A stretch of DNA of 64,000 nt from Durusdinium trenchii (lineage: Eukaryota > Sar > Dinophyceae > Suessiales > Symbiodiniaceae), in the NCBI GenBank assembly GCA_963970005.1, contig CAXAMN010018890.1, forward strand, positions 132,001-196,000, written 5' to 3'. The translations under genes were made by a program, and so were the position numbers. Position 1 is the stretch's first letter; each line of letters begins with the position of its first letter. Shown here one piece after another: positions 12,401-22,771 of the stretch. Below the pieces are notes generated by a model, which saw nothing but the letters and a program-made list of their open reading frames with translations, was not told where the DNA came from and did not search any database.

Positions 12401-13704
12401 GGCGATTCATGGTTTCTTGATCAGGATGAGAGAGATTAGGATGAACCCGCGACCTGAAGATCCTCCAACTTTCTGAAGCTACTGTACCACTGGCAGGCGG
12501 TGCACCATCGCTATCTTGGGGATGCCCCAACAGCAGTGAGAGCCCGCAACGGGCACCCAGCATGAACGCTTGTTCACCTTCACATGCTGCGGCTATTTGT
12601 CTTTCTGCAGATGGCTTTCACGGTGGTCCCTTGACGGAAAAAGTTCATGATGTTCATGAACCAAAGGTGCATCGAATGGAAGATCATTGTCTGGAGATCA
12701 GGGAGGTCTTTTTTTGTTCTTCTTTCCGGGCCTTCCTCTGATTAGACTGCCTTCGTTGTTCGGTTCCCTGCGAAATTGCAGGAGGTGCCTATATATATTA
12801 TATATACATATATATATACATGTCAGGTGTCACTGGTCACAGGTGGTTGCTGTTTGAGCTTTGTGTTAACATGGCAGCTGGCCTTTCTGAGGTGAAGTGC
12901 TGGCTGCTGCGTCGAGTGAAGTGCTGGCTGAAACCGCCGCGCCGAGGCATCCAAAAGCTCGGACAGCGGCTCAACGGGGCGCAGGCCAAGGGAATGCGGC
13001 GACCCGAGATGTGGGGAGGGCTTCCATGGAATGACATGGAATGACCAAATGTGATGTTCATCTTTTCCTCTTGAAATGGTAGAGACCATCCTAATTCTTG
13101 GGCGATGGCACAGGCAAGCTCGCGTGCATGATGTTTGCAGGGTTCGATGACTTGAATTAGTTGCTACAATTCCAGGAAGTTGATGATGTTAATCGGTTCA
13201 TCATCAAGACCAATGTTTGAACAGGCCAATGCTCGACCTGGTGAACTTGCAAAAGTGAATCGCGTCATTGAGATGTTCAGCTCTTGGCACAATAGCGATG
13301 GCCTCCAATCTACTAGCTTCTTGCTACTAGTAGTAATGGCCTCCAGCCTAATAGCGATGGCCTCCAACCTACTAGCGATGGCCTAGCGATGGCCTCCAGC
13401 CTAATTACTAGCGATGGCCTCCAACCTAATAGCGATGTTCTTTCTCTTTGCATAATTACCTCGGCCTGATGTTACAGCCCGCTTTGTAACATTCTCAGAA
13501 CAGGCACCAAACTGCTTTTGACTGTTCATCCTTGATCCAGGTGAGGAACCCTAAAAGACCCAGTGGTTGAGGATGAGAGATGAACCTCCATCCGGCACCA
13601 AACATGTGAAGATGAACGTGACAGAGTCCATTTTAGGAAGCTGTGATCAGGGGTGTGTTGCCGTTCTGACGGACCCGGGACGAGACATCCAACCACTCCA
13701 GCAG
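12401..13704. other. Spacer with AT microsatellite and one possible exon
   Basis: A TATATA run lies at about 12790-12822. A GC-rich island at 12870-13020 has one + frame with a local duplication (VKCWL twice) and might be an exon, but no donor stands out. The repeat at 13295-13437 is listed separately. Confidence 0.4.
13295..13437. repeat. Dispersed palindromic repeat, copy 4 (GGCC-TCC subtype, internally repeated)
   Basis: GCGATGGCCTCCAACCTA or near variants occur several times in a row, together with CTACTAGTAGTAATGG. It is the longest member of this subtype in the window. Confidence 0.75.
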
Positions 13705-15085
13705 CAGCCCTGTCAGTCAGGCAGCTCAAGCAAGAGGCTCTCCAGAAGCGCTGAGCTCCGCGGCCGTGGAAATCATGGCGCCGGACCCGGCGGTCGAGTC
13801 GAGTCGATGCGTCGAGTCGAGGCGTCGGTCGATGCGGAGGACCGTGAGCGCTCGTCCGGGGGCGAAGCGTCGGTTTCGGACCTCGTGCGGTTTCGGCCGG
13901 GGGTCGTGATGGCCGGCCGAGTGACGTGACCGGGTTTCCGTGGGATGGCCGGGGATGGCTGGGGGATGTTTGAGGATGCTCTTCACCTTTGGGGTGAATT
14001 CATTTCAGGGCATCCAATGTCTGTTGGTTCAGCTGGGCGTTGGACTCTGCCTCTTGATGACGTGATTGTTCGCATGGAACAGTTTGAGTCAATTTCTATA
14101 GTTTTCACAGTGCCAGGTGCTTCAACAATGTTCGAGTGTCCTGGGCGAGAACTGTGAAAAGTATGCCGACCTGCTCGAAAGGCAGGGCCTCACTCTGACC
14201 CGTTCGTCAGTTGAAGATCATTTGGAACTTGGGGACTCGATCTATTGTTGATGCAGGAACATAATGTGATTGTAATTCAGTAACAATAAAATCATGCTCA
14301 CATCGGAATAATAAACCTCCCCTCTAGTGCTTTTTGCATACCCCCGACTTGATTCTATATTGTTGCACAAGTGCCTTAGCCTTTTCCTTTATACCCCCAC
14401 TGTTGAAACACCATGTTGTCCGGCCCTGATCCTCATGCCTGTCAAGCGCACATGAACCCCGAACCATGAATCCTGTTCCTCTACTCACTTCAGCTGACCT
14501 AAAACACCGTTGTCGAAGATATCCCCTTTCACAGCAACTCTTCACGTCGAACATCGCCCTTTCGACGCGTTCGTTCCAGAGTCTCGGCTGATTCGGTACT
14601 CCGAAGGTTCGACTCCTGACGCGTTCGGTCCTGGCTCGTTGGTCGCGGTCGAAGAGGGTGGGCTTCACCTTGGGCGATGACTTGGAGAAGGTCTCCGATG
14701 CGCTCTTGGAGTCCTTGGACCGCCTCCAGGCCGCCGCCTCCGTGTTGGGACCTTGGGTGGGATCGGGTCGGTGAACCGCGTGGTTCAAGTGGGGGTCTAA
14801 GAATCCACCGGCCAAAGAGGCGGGACTTTGGTGCAGGACACACGAAGAGACGAACTGTTTCTGTCTTCGGCTCCTACCAACTCACCAAAAGCTTCCCAAC
14901 CCAAAATCGCCATTTCGGGCCATTTCTGGCGAAGACGCTTCCCGCGGACACTGTCTCCGCCTTTGCCCTAGGCGTTCTCCGACGCCGTGGCGCGGCTCCG
15001 CGCGGCGGCCGAGGCGGCGCCGGCGCCGGGCATCTCCTGTCGAGCGAGCGGAGGCGGCCGACGGCGGGAGCCGGCGGTGCCAAGG
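13705..15085 (+). CDS. Three in-phase exons of an unknown helical/low-complexity protein
   Basis: Exons 13705-13920 (CAG acceptor, GTGACG donor), 14607-14756 (AAG, GTGGGA) and 14972-15085 (TAG, GTCGGA) are all multiples of three and read through in one phase, giving 160 residues. The first is Arg/Ser/Glu-rich. The second contains TLGDDLEKVSDALLESLDRL, a clear amphipathic helix. The third begins AFSDAVARLRAAAEAAPAPG and ends in a Gly/Arg tract. All three are much richer in GC than the introns. The 5-prime start and later exons are unknown; the mobile element at 15230 begins 144 bases after the last exon, so the gene either continues beyond it or has been interrupted. No family was recognised. 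Confidence 0.48.
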
Positions 15086-15297
15086 GTCGGAGGGTGTTTT
15101 TTTTCGATTATATTACTCTATATTCTTAAATTACTATGATTTATAGACTATGATTGTAATATACATATACATATATCAACACACACACATATATATATAT
15201 ATATATATTTACCAGGCTACCGCCTGCAGCCGCCGACCCCCAAGGGATAGAACCTTAGCGCTAGCCTTGCTCTAGCCAGAGAGGTGGGGTGAGGCGT

Positions 15298-15390
15298 GAC
15301 TGTCGAGGTTAGCCTTAGCCTTAAGCCTGAGCCTTAGCCTTAGCCTAGCCTTAGACTTACTTAGCCTTAGACTTAGACTTAGACCCTACC
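15298..15390 (+). repeat. GCCTTA-type short tandem array, left arm
   Basis: Degenerate repeats of TTAGCC and TTAGACT. The inverted counterpart is at 16640-16775. The unit is not a TTTAGGG telomere repeat. Confidence 0.75.
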
Positions 15391-15779
15391 TCCCCTACCC
15401 CTCCGGACCCGGGTGTTGTTGTAAAAGGGAGTTGTAGGAGTTCCCCTATTTTCTTCCATTGTTGTAGAATTATCTAGCACTTCCTCTTGCATTTAGGTTC
15501 CCAGATTTGCCCAAAAATTGATTAACCTATTGTTAACCTATTTGATTCGAGTGTTCCCGGCCAATGCCCTGGAATTTTCCTAGGAATGCTCTAGGCTTTG
15601 TTTAGATTTTGTGCTGGACGAGGTCCGGCCAGTGCCCGTGGTAACGTGAAAGGCTCTGGTAAGTTTTTCGCATGCCTGTCAGGCGCCGATCTAAACAAAG
15701 CCAAGAGCATTCCTAGGAAAAATCAAGGGCATTGGCCGGGAACACTGGCATAAAATAGGTTAGCCAAAGGTTAACAATT

Positions 15780-16330
15780 TTTGGGGGAAATCTGGGAACC
15801 TAAAGACAAGAGGAAGGGCATTGACCGGGAACACTGGCAGAAAATAGGTTAGCCAAAGGCTAACAATTTTGGGGGGAAATCTGGGAACCTAAAGACGAGA
15901 GGAAGCGCTAGAAAATTCTGGCAAAAGCATCCAACCGAAAACGTAACAACATCTAGACAAAGCCTAGAGCATTCCTAGGAAAATATTGGAAAAGCCTTTG
16001 AAAGTTCCATAGGTTAGCAAAAGGTTACCAATTTTTGGGGGAAATCTGGGAACCTAAAAACAAGAGGAAGCGCTAGAAAATTCTGGCAAAAGCATGCAAC
16101 CGAAAACGTAACAACATCCAGACAAAGCCTAGAGCATTCCTAGGAAAATATTGGAAAAGCCTTTGAAAGTTCCATAGGTTAGCAAAAGGTTACCAATTTT
16201 TGGGGGAAATCTGGGAACCTAAAAACAAGAGGAAGCGCTAGAAAATTCTTGGAAAAGCATCCAGCCGAAAACGTAACAAAATCTAGACAAAGCCTAGAGC
16301 ATTCCTAGGAAAATGCTGGAGAAGCCTTTG
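15780..16330 (+). repeat. Direct repeat of about 166 bp inside the foldback element
   Basis: GGGGGAAATCTGGGAACCTA recurs near 15786, 15873, 16037 and 16203. GACAAAGCCTAGAGCATTCC recurs near 15955, 16120 and 16286, about 166 bases apart. The copies differ by a few bases. Confidence 0.8.
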
Positions 16331-16639
16331 AAAATCCCATAAATCCAACAGAAAACGTGACAAAATCTACGAAAAAGCAAGGGCATTGGCCGGGACCGCG
16401 CCGCGACCAGCCCGGGATTCGAGCCCGGGACCATTTTGGACCGTGCTTATTTTCCCGCGCGGGTGGAGAGGGTGCCCCAAGATGTAAATCAAATGGGATG
16501 GCAGAATCTTGGACAATCCAGGTCGCCATCACGTCGCAATCAGGTCGCAATCACATCGCAATCAGGTCGCAATCACGTCGCTTTTGAGTCGGGATTTCGT
16601 CACTGCAACAAGGGTCCGGAGGGGTAGGGGAGGTAAGGT

Positions 16640-16775
16640 CTAGGTCTAAGGCTAAGGACTAGGTCTAAGGCTAAGGATAAGGCTAAGGCTTAAGTCTAAG
16701 GCTAAGGCTAAGGCTTAAGGCTAAGGCTAAGGCTAAGGCTTAAGGCTAAGGCTAAGGCTTAAGGCTAAGGCTAAC
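16640..16775 (+). repeat. AAGGCT-type short tandem array, right arm
   Basis: About 20 tandem copies of AAGGCT with occasional extra T or A. It is the inverted counterpart of the array at 15298-15390. Confidence 0.8.
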
Positions 16776-17007
16776 ATCGACAGTCACGCCTCACCCCACG
16801 GTGTGGGGTCGGCGGATATATATCTATATACACACAATATGTATAATTATTGAATTGTATGATGTATATACTCAATCTATGATATTGTATTTGTGCTTCT
16901 GTCAGTTGATTCTTTCAAAGACTTCCATGGGGGCACACACACACACACTTGAGATATTGTGTACGGAACTGAATGCGGTGCCACACGCCGGCCTAGGGTT
17001 CCATTTC

Positions 17008-17017
17008 NNNNNNNNNN
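17008..17017. other. Assembly gap (10 N)
   Basis: Ten undetermined bases between two CA-repeat stretches. The fixed length suggests a placeholder of unknown true size. Confidence 0.95.
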
Positions 17018-17931
17018 AAACAAATGCAAAAGCATCCCTATGACTCCAAGGGTGACACACACACACACACACACACGCGGGCAAGCGCTTTTACAGGTTT
17101 CGCGCAAGGCGTTTGGTTTGCGCAAGGCGTAGTTAAGCTTCATATTGATATTGTATCAGTGCTGGAATGAGAGACTGTATGACTCACAGACTTTAGATGA
17201 AGTGTTTGTTCATGATTCAACCTATATATCAGTAATATGTTGGTTGTTTCTTATGTGCACTTTGCTTGTTGAGACGGATGTAAACGAAGAGCGTTTTCTC
17301 TCTTGTTGGCACTGCGTTTGGGGGGAGACGTCCTCTCAAAATACGTGGTTTTCGCGCACGTCCATTCAGCGGTCTCGTCTCCTGTGCCACATGACTTCCT
17401 CGCGACAAAATGTCCGCTCAGCTTGCTGAGACAGAAGAAGCAATCTGATCCCTGTTGCTCGGTGCAAACCCCATTGTGAGCCTATGCTGAAAAGGTTTTG
17501 AGTGAACAGGCATGGCAGAAGATACTGGAACGAAGCTCACATGCCAAAGAACCTTCTCTGGAGCTCTGCCAAGTGCACGACGATCGTTCGAAAGGCTTTC
17601 TACAAAGACAAAACAGCTTTGCAAGCGAGCAGTCAAAAGGAAACACCTCGAGCTTCAGAAGCTGACATGCCACAAGGGTTCACTCAAGTTCCTCGTCCAA
17701 AAAAGGCGATTCTGCTTAGAACGTCCCAAAAATGGTCTCATTCGCATGCCTGCAAGGGTTCATTTTTCAAAGCGGCATACACCACGCAGGCCAAGACACA
17801 AAATAGCACCACCTGTTTTAGCGCAAGCTGCAAGCAAATGTTGAAGATAAGCCGCCGCGGAAGTTCCCCACTGTCGTCGCGCAAGGTTTTCGCGCAAGAG
17901 TCAACAATTTTCTTTTTTACTCTCCCTATCT

Positions 17932-18031
17932 CTCCCTGGAACTAACATGGAAGTGGAATACCACCTGTTTGTAGTGGAAAATGGTCTTCCTTTCGGGGCC
18001 ATTCTCCACTTCCATGTTAGTTTCCAGGGAG
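17932..18031. repeat. Hairpin-forming inverted repeat (MITE-like)
   Basis: The left arm at 17932-17960 and right arm at 18001-18031 are complementary over about 28 bases with one indel (CTCCCTGGAACTAACATGG against its complement). The loop word CCTGTTTGTAGTGGAAAATG has a diverged relative near 61885-61908. Confidence 0.75.
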
Positions 18032-18676
18032 TTTTTATCGTCTACAGACTGAGGTTTTGAACACCTCAGCGGAAGATCGTGGACTGTTCAGAGATGTGTG
18101 AACGATCCCCTTTGAGAAACGGTTAGAAGATCGACCGTGGATCAACATGGGGTGCGTGCGCAGATTGAATTTCGGTGCCTGGTTCTTTGACATGTCATAT
18201 TGTCGTCTGTGCCACAGGACATGATGTTGACTTGAAGTCTTTCGTGTTGGATAGTGCTGCAGTGTATGTGGGCGGCATTCCTATCGCCCCTTTCGTTGGT
18301 AGGCTACCACGAAGACCTGGACTGAGTTCCGAGGGAAAGCGGCGAAAAGGAGACCGACATGGCGACATAGCGCAGAAAACTGACATGCCTTTCATCATAG
18401 GGTCCTGGTTGAAACATGAACAACATTCATTATTTTCCCTGCGATTCTGCGATGGTCTACCTGCTTTCTCCCTACCCCCACCGAATCTCCTCTGAATGGC
18501 TGATTGCAGATAAGCCTGAACTCAGAGTCAAGAGAAAGAAAAGAGTCGAATGAATTTGGTTCATCATGGTGACATAGCGTCAAATTTTGTTGCTGCTTAA
18601 GCCTACACTTGAGCTGAACTTCGGGAATTGAATGTTGCCGAGTTATTTTGGCATCGATTGATGGCATGTCCCTTTC

Positions 18677-18687
18677 TTTTGCTCAAG
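18677..18687 (+). promoter_or_regulatory. Possible spliced-leader relic upstream of RPS2 copy 1
   Basis: TTTTGCTCAAG differs by one missing G from the 3-prime end of the conserved dinoflagellate spliced leader (TTTTGGCTCAAG). It lies 148 bases before the start codon. The match is short and may be chance. Confidence 0.25.
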
Positions 18688-18813
18688 TCGGCTTACATTT
18701 CAGCCCCCAGCACCACCAGTCAGGGCCTTTAGCAAGAAATTTTCACATTTCAACATGTGTCTAAATGCTGCCATAGGGCATAGCACTTATTTTGAAAGCT
18801 TTCCTGTTGGCTG

Positions 18814-19717
18814 AGGCCTGCAAGATGGGAGGAGACGGTGGATTTGGCAAAGGCGGTTTTGGAGACAAAGGAAAGGGAAAAGGCAAGAAGGGCAAGGGAA
18901 AGGGCAAGGGCAAGGGAAAGCAGGAAGAGAAGCAATGGGTGCCCATGACAAAGCTGGGACGCTTGGTGAATGATGGCAAGATCACTCAGTTGGAGGACAT
19001 CTACCTGCACTCTTTGCCCATCAAGGAGCCCGAGATCATTGACCACTTCTACCCCCCTGGCTCGTTGAAGGACGAGGTGCTGAAGATCCACCCCGTGCAG
19101 AAAATGACTTCTGCGGGTCAGACCAACCGCTTTGTGTGCTATGTCCTTGTGGGTGACACGAATGGCCACATTGGCTTGGGTTCCAAGTGTGCCAAGGAGG
19201 TTGCCACGGCCATTCGAGGTGGTATCATTGCGGCAAAAATGAACCTGATCCCTGTCCGTCGTGGCTTCTGGGGTAACAGGATTGGTCTGCCCCACACAGT
19301 TCCCATGAAGGTCCATGGCAAGTGCGGTTCAGTGCGAGCCCGCTTGATCCCTGCCCCTCGAGGCTCTGGCATTGTCGGCTCCCCAGTCATGAAGAAGATG
19401 ATGGCCTTCGCTGGCATTTCTGATTGCTTCACTTGCTCTTGCGGTCACACACGAACCACGGCCAACTTTGCAAAGGCGACCTTCGAGGCGCTCAAGGCTA
19501 CTTATGGCTACTTGACCCCCGACCTCTGGAAGCCCACGAATCACGTGAAGTCTCCTTTCCAGGAGTGGTCTGACTACCTCTCACAATCCAAGCAGGCTGC
19601 AACTTACTGAGCTGACCGAGACTCGCTGAAAGCTGGGAGTGGTTGAAAAAGCCGTTCATTCGTGCATCATCAGTTTTCGTAATGATAGGTGATTGACGAC
19701 TCTTGTGCCAGCATGTG
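18814..19717 (+). repeat. Duplicated block, copy 1 (RPS2 transcript unit)
   Basis: 904 bases are almost identical to 20497-21400. The block starts at an AG, covers the short leader, the whole coding region and about 107 bases of 3-prime untranslated sequence, and stops abruptly. Confidence 0.95.
18825..19610 (+). CDS. RPS2: 40S ribosomal protein S2 (uS5), tandem copy 1
   Basis: A single intron-less frame of 261 residues encodes eukaryotic uS5, a small-subunit protein near the decoding centre. The N-terminus is a Gly/Lys-rich tail ([17 protein letters not shown]) where animals have Arg-Gly repeats. The S5 N-terminal RNA-binding domain follows from about residue 85 ([38 protein letters not shown]), and then the C-terminal S5 fold ([20 protein letters not shown]). 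Length fits the family. The ATG at 18825 is chosen because identity with copy 2 begins 11 bases before it, and because the residues upstream in frame are not conserved in family members. Lack of introns contrasts with every neighbour. Confidence 0.97.
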   Translation: MGGDGGFGKGGFGDKGKGKGKKGKGKGKGKGKQEEKQWVPMTKLGRLVNDGKITQLEDIYLHSLPIKEPEIIDHFYPPGSLKDEVLKIHPVQKMTSAGQTNRFVCYVLVGDTNGHIGLGSKCAKEVATAIRGGIIAAKMNLIPVRRGFWGNRIGLPHTVPMKVHGKCGSVRARLIPAPRGSGIVGSPVMKKMMAFAGISDCFTCSCGHTRTTANFAKATFEALKATYGYLTPDLWKPTNHVKSPFQEWSDYLSQSKQAATY

Positions 19718-20496
19718 CATTTGACCTTTTGTCAAGAGCTAAGAGCATGTTAAAGATTATAACTTGACTGGCCTATGACAAGGCGCTTCAAACAAATGTT
19801 TTCCGCTGCCAGCCAGCCTCAACTGTTGGGGGTTGGGAACAGAAGGAGGCGCGAGCCTGAGTGATTTGGGAACAGTCGTGGTGGTACACAGTAAGTGAAC
19901 AGTACGTGAAGGTCAGTAAACAGACATTCTTGTTTGATGTGCAGACCAGCCTGCACTTTCCATATATGTAGCTCCAGTGTCTCTTCCTGAAGCCCCAGAA
20001 CCTGGTTTCGCGTCGGCATCGAAACTGCCTTTGCGGCAGAGCTGAGCGCACAGGTTTACCCAATCTAGCCATCCATGCAAAGGCCGGAGAGGGCTGAGTC
20101 ATAGCAAAAGACAGTGTGCGGGGTCAAAGGAGGTTAGGATGTTCCTTTTCCTGTGTGCAATGTCCTCATGATCTGATTTGGTGAAATCATTTGATATCCA
20201 TCAATTTCATTCTCACCAGAGATGGCTTTGTGTGGCGAAGGAGTTACAGTGGAGAAAGACCGTCCGTGTCCGCTGTGGCGGCTCAAGTCGGAGAAAGGAA
20301 CCGCTTGGCCCAGCGCCATTAGCCAGGGCCCTGAATGAGAAACAGGGCTGGGTCACTGGGTGCTGGGAAATGATTGTATATCAAAAAACCGATTTGGGAC
20401 AGATTTTGGGTGTATACATTATATTATATATATATATTATATATGTTTGTGCGTTTTTTTTTCTGGTTCTCAATCGTCACCTCTCTCCGCTCACTA
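19718..20496 (+). other. Intergenic spacer of the RPS2 tandem pair
   Basis: 779 bases not shared with the region upstream of copy 1. It holds an AT run at 20418-20444 and a pyrimidine-rich tract at its end. I see no coding frame with support. Confidence 0.6.
20275..20287 (+). promoter_or_regulatory. Possible spliced-leader relic upstream of RPS2 copy 2
   Basis: GTGGCGGCTCAAG shares GGCTCAAG with the end of the dinoflagellate spliced leader. It is followed by TCGG, as is the similar word upstream of copy 1. The surrounding bases are otherwise different. Weak evidence. Confidence 0.2.
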
Positions 20497-20498
20497 AG
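20461..20498 (+). promoter_or_regulatory. RPS2: Pyrimidine tract and AG acceptor, probable trans-splice site of RPS2 copy 2
   Basis: A C/T-rich tract (TTCTGG, CGTCACCTCTCTCCGCTCAC) ends at TAAG ten bases before the ATG. Dinoflagellate mRNAs receive a 22-nt spliced leader at such sites. Identity with copy 1 starts exactly at this AG. Confidence 0.55.
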
Positions 20499-21400
20499 GC
20501 CTGCAAGATGGGAGGAGACGGTGGATTTGGCAAAGGCGGTTTTGGAGACAAAGGAAAGGGAAAAGGCAAAAAGGGCAAGGGAAAGGGCAAGGGCAAGGGA
20601 AAGCAGGAAGAGAAGCAATGGGTGCCCATGACAAAGCTGGGACGCTTGGTGAATGATGGCAAGATCACTCAGTTGGAGGACATCTACCTGCACTCTTTGC
20701 CCATCAAGGAGCCCGAGATCATTGACCACTTCTACCCCCCTGGCTCGTTGAAGGACGAGGTGCTGAAGATCCACCCCGTGCAGAAAATGACTTCTGCGGG
20801 TCAGACCAACCGCTTTGTGTGCTATGTCCTTGTGGGTGACACGAATGGCCACATTGGCTTGGGTTCCAAGTGTGCCAAGGAGGTTGCCACGGCCATTCGA
20901 GGTGGTATCATTGCGGCAAAGATGAATCTGATCCCTGTCCGTCGTGGCTTCTGGGGTAACAGGATTGGTCTGCCCCACACAGTGCCCATGAAGGTCCATG
21001 GCAAGTGCGGTTCAGTGCGAGCCCGCTTGATCCCTGCCCCTCGAGGCTCTGGCATTGTCGGCTCCCCAGTCATGAAGAAGATGATGGCCTTCGCTGGCAT
21101 TTCTGATTGCTTCACTTGCTCTTGCGGCCACACACGAACCACGGCCAACTTTGCAAAGGCGACCTTCGAGGCGCTCAAGGCTACTTATGGCTACTTGACC
21201 CCCGACCTCTGGAAGCCCACGAATCACGTGAAGTCTCCTTTCCAGGAGTGGTCTGACTACCTCTCACAATCCAAGCAGGCTGCAACTTACTGAGCTGACC
21301 GAGACTCGCTGAAAGCTGGGAGTGGTTGAAAAAGCCGTTCATTCGTGCATCATCAGTTTTCGTAATGATAGGTGATTGACGACTCTTGTGCCAGCATGTG
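20497..21400 (+). repeat. Duplicated block, copy 2 (RPS2 transcript unit)
   Basis: Offset from 18814-19717 by exactly 1683 bases. The differences I can see inside the coding region are five third-position changes at 20570, 20921, 20927, 20984 and 21128. Confidence 0.95.
20508..21293 (+). CDS. RPS2: 40S ribosomal protein S2 (uS5), tandem copy 2
   Basis: The frame encodes the same 261-residue protein as copy 1; every nucleotide difference I found is synonymous. It has the same Gly/Lys-rich tail, the same S5 N-terminal RNA-binding segment and S5 C-terminal segment, and the same stop context and 3-prime untranslated sequence. The frame stays open for 110 codons upstream of this ATG, but those residues have no counterpart in copy 1 and start across an AT repeat, so I treat them as non-coding. 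Same-strand tandem copies of a highly expressed gene are typical of dinoflagellates. Confidence 0.97.
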   Translation: MGGDGGFGKGGFGDKGKGKGKKGKGKGKGKGKQEEKQWVPMTKLGRLVNDGKITQLEDIYLHSLPIKEPEIIDHFYPPGSLKDEVLKIHPVQKMTSAGQTNRFVCYVLVGDTNGHIGLGSKCAKEVATAIRGGIIAAKMNLIPVRRGFWGNRIGLPHTVPMKVHGKCGSVRARLIPAPRGSGIVGSPVMKKMMAFAGISDCFTCSCGHTRTTANFAKATFEALKATYGYLTPDLWKPTNHVKSPFQEWSDYLSQSKQAATY

Positions 21401-22771
21401 ACAGTTCCCTCTGGGCGCAACTTCTCTGCGACACTTTCCATGGTCTTGGCGAGTTCCCTGGTGTCTCTATTAAGATCACCTCGAGTCACACCCGTTGCCC
21501 ACCAGTGTTTCCACGACCAGGCCACCACGCTGATGCTGCAGAAGCAGCGTCTTTCCTGCCATGTGACGAAGGAGACCCACCGCCTCCGGGTTTGGGAACC
21601 TCAGATCGCGTCGCACGTTCGACAGAAAGAGATGAGGATGAGAGTCGTCGACATGTCGGTCAACACACACTGCATTATGACCAGGAGAAGCACATGACCG
21701 GAGGGTCCATGGAATCCATGTTCAGTTCCATGTTCTTTCCACATGGAATCCCGTGAGAACCGTTGGTTCTTTTTCTTTTTCGCTGAAGGCTCCAAGCGTG
21801 AAGCCTTGGCCCGGCGCTCCAAGACCGGCCCATGACCGGTTTCGCAGAGAACCACAAGAGGATTTGGGATATATGATATCACCATTGCCATTTCCACTAT
21901 GAAATGGGTGGCCTTAAGGCCCATATATATATATACTATACTATATATATTGTAGTGGGGATGGATATATCCAGTGATGACCATGGCCTGTGATCACAAT
22001 GACCGATACTTGTGATGTCCATGGTTTTTGACACTGAGGGCTCATGCCGACCCGGACCCGTACATGTTTCATCATGTTTGACAAGTCCTGCAGAGACCCC
22101 TCTGACAAGATGGAGCGACTCTCTTGAGAAAAATAGAACTCGAATTGAGAGAACGCTTCGACACAGCCACGGTGCAATTTGTTTTGTGCATACCGTGAGA
22201 CATCCTGTGTTCTTTCGGTTGAAGAAATCTGGCAAGACCAGGGTCCCACCCGTCCAAGTTGCATAAAGTTGCCTCATTTGAACACTTCTCCGGCACTAAG
22301 TTTGATTGTCATGGCCTTGCTTCGAGTGGAGCTGGCCGCTGCCATGGACAGGCTAGCTCGGACTGCTTCGTTCAGTTGAAGTTGGACCTTGAAAGAGACG
22401 TTTGAACTAACCATCGGCTCTGTGGCCCCTCGCAGCGTTTGCTCACTTGGACAGAATCCCCACAGATGAGAATCCCCAAAGAAAAGGTACCTGATTGCCT
22501 GCACAAGATTGTATACCGTATACCTCTGGCACCTAAAGTCGATGAGCACTTCTACTGGTCTACTGGAGCTCTTCATTTGGACATAAACCATAAGCCATAC
22601 CACAGAGCTTCAAGTTTGAGACGTTTATCCAGTTATTTGCGGCGAGCATCTTTCCACCATCTTATCAGGTCTTCTCCATTCTCATCCACACGTCATTTTT
22701 TGCAACGGTCCTTCTCACATGCAGCGACAACCTGCCACCTCCATGAAGTGAAAGAACCGCCCGCCACCGCC
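21401..22771. other. Spacer upstream of the transporter gene
   Basis: An AT run lies at 21924-21950. The frame that leads into the transporter is open from 22439, but its residues before the chosen start are Ser/His/Arg-rich and unlike a membrane transporter. No other coding signal is recognised. Confidence 0.45.

Larger units (their letters stand above)
15230..16815. mobile_element. Foldback/MITE-like non-autonomous element with terminal inverted repeats
   Basis: The ends are inverted copies: CCGCCGACCCC at 15230-15240 and GGGGTCGGCGG at 16805-16815. Inside them GGTGAGGCGTGACTGTCGA at about 15286 is matched by its complement near 16780. Next come CTTAGC-rich arrays in opposite orientation, then a long internal inverted pair (about 15470-15615 against 15685-15810) and a direct repeat. 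There is no coding frame, so any transposition must be supplied in trans. I could not see a clear target-site duplication, and AT-dinucleotide runs flank both sides. A related reading is a tandem-repeat satellite bounded by palindromes. Confidence 0.7.
16816..18813. other. Spacer with gap, CA repeats and one basic open frame
   Basis: CA microsatellites lie at about 16936-16950 and 17056-17079, flanking the gap at 17008-17017. A + frame at 17512-17844 (110 codons, Lys/Arg-rich) has no splice or homology support. GCGCAAGGCG occurs twice near 17102-17131. Confidence 0.4.

Noticed and set aside
15298-15390. Telomere-like repeat
   Set aside because: The unit is TTAGCC/AAGGCT, not TTTAGGG or TTAGGG, and it sits inside an inverted-repeat element.
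17512-17844. 110-codon basic frame as a gene
   Set aside because: A second overlapping frame is equally open, there is no acceptor or spliced-leader site, and the composition is repeat-like.
20178-20507. N-terminal extension of RPS2 copy 2 by 110 residues
   Set aside because: It is not shared with copy 1, starts across an AT repeat and lies upstream of the pyrimidine tract and AG acceptor.
22439-22771. Upstream in-frame start for the transporter
   Set aside because: The extra residues are Ser/His/Arg-rich and low in coding character; MVKNQKLW at 22772 is the better start.
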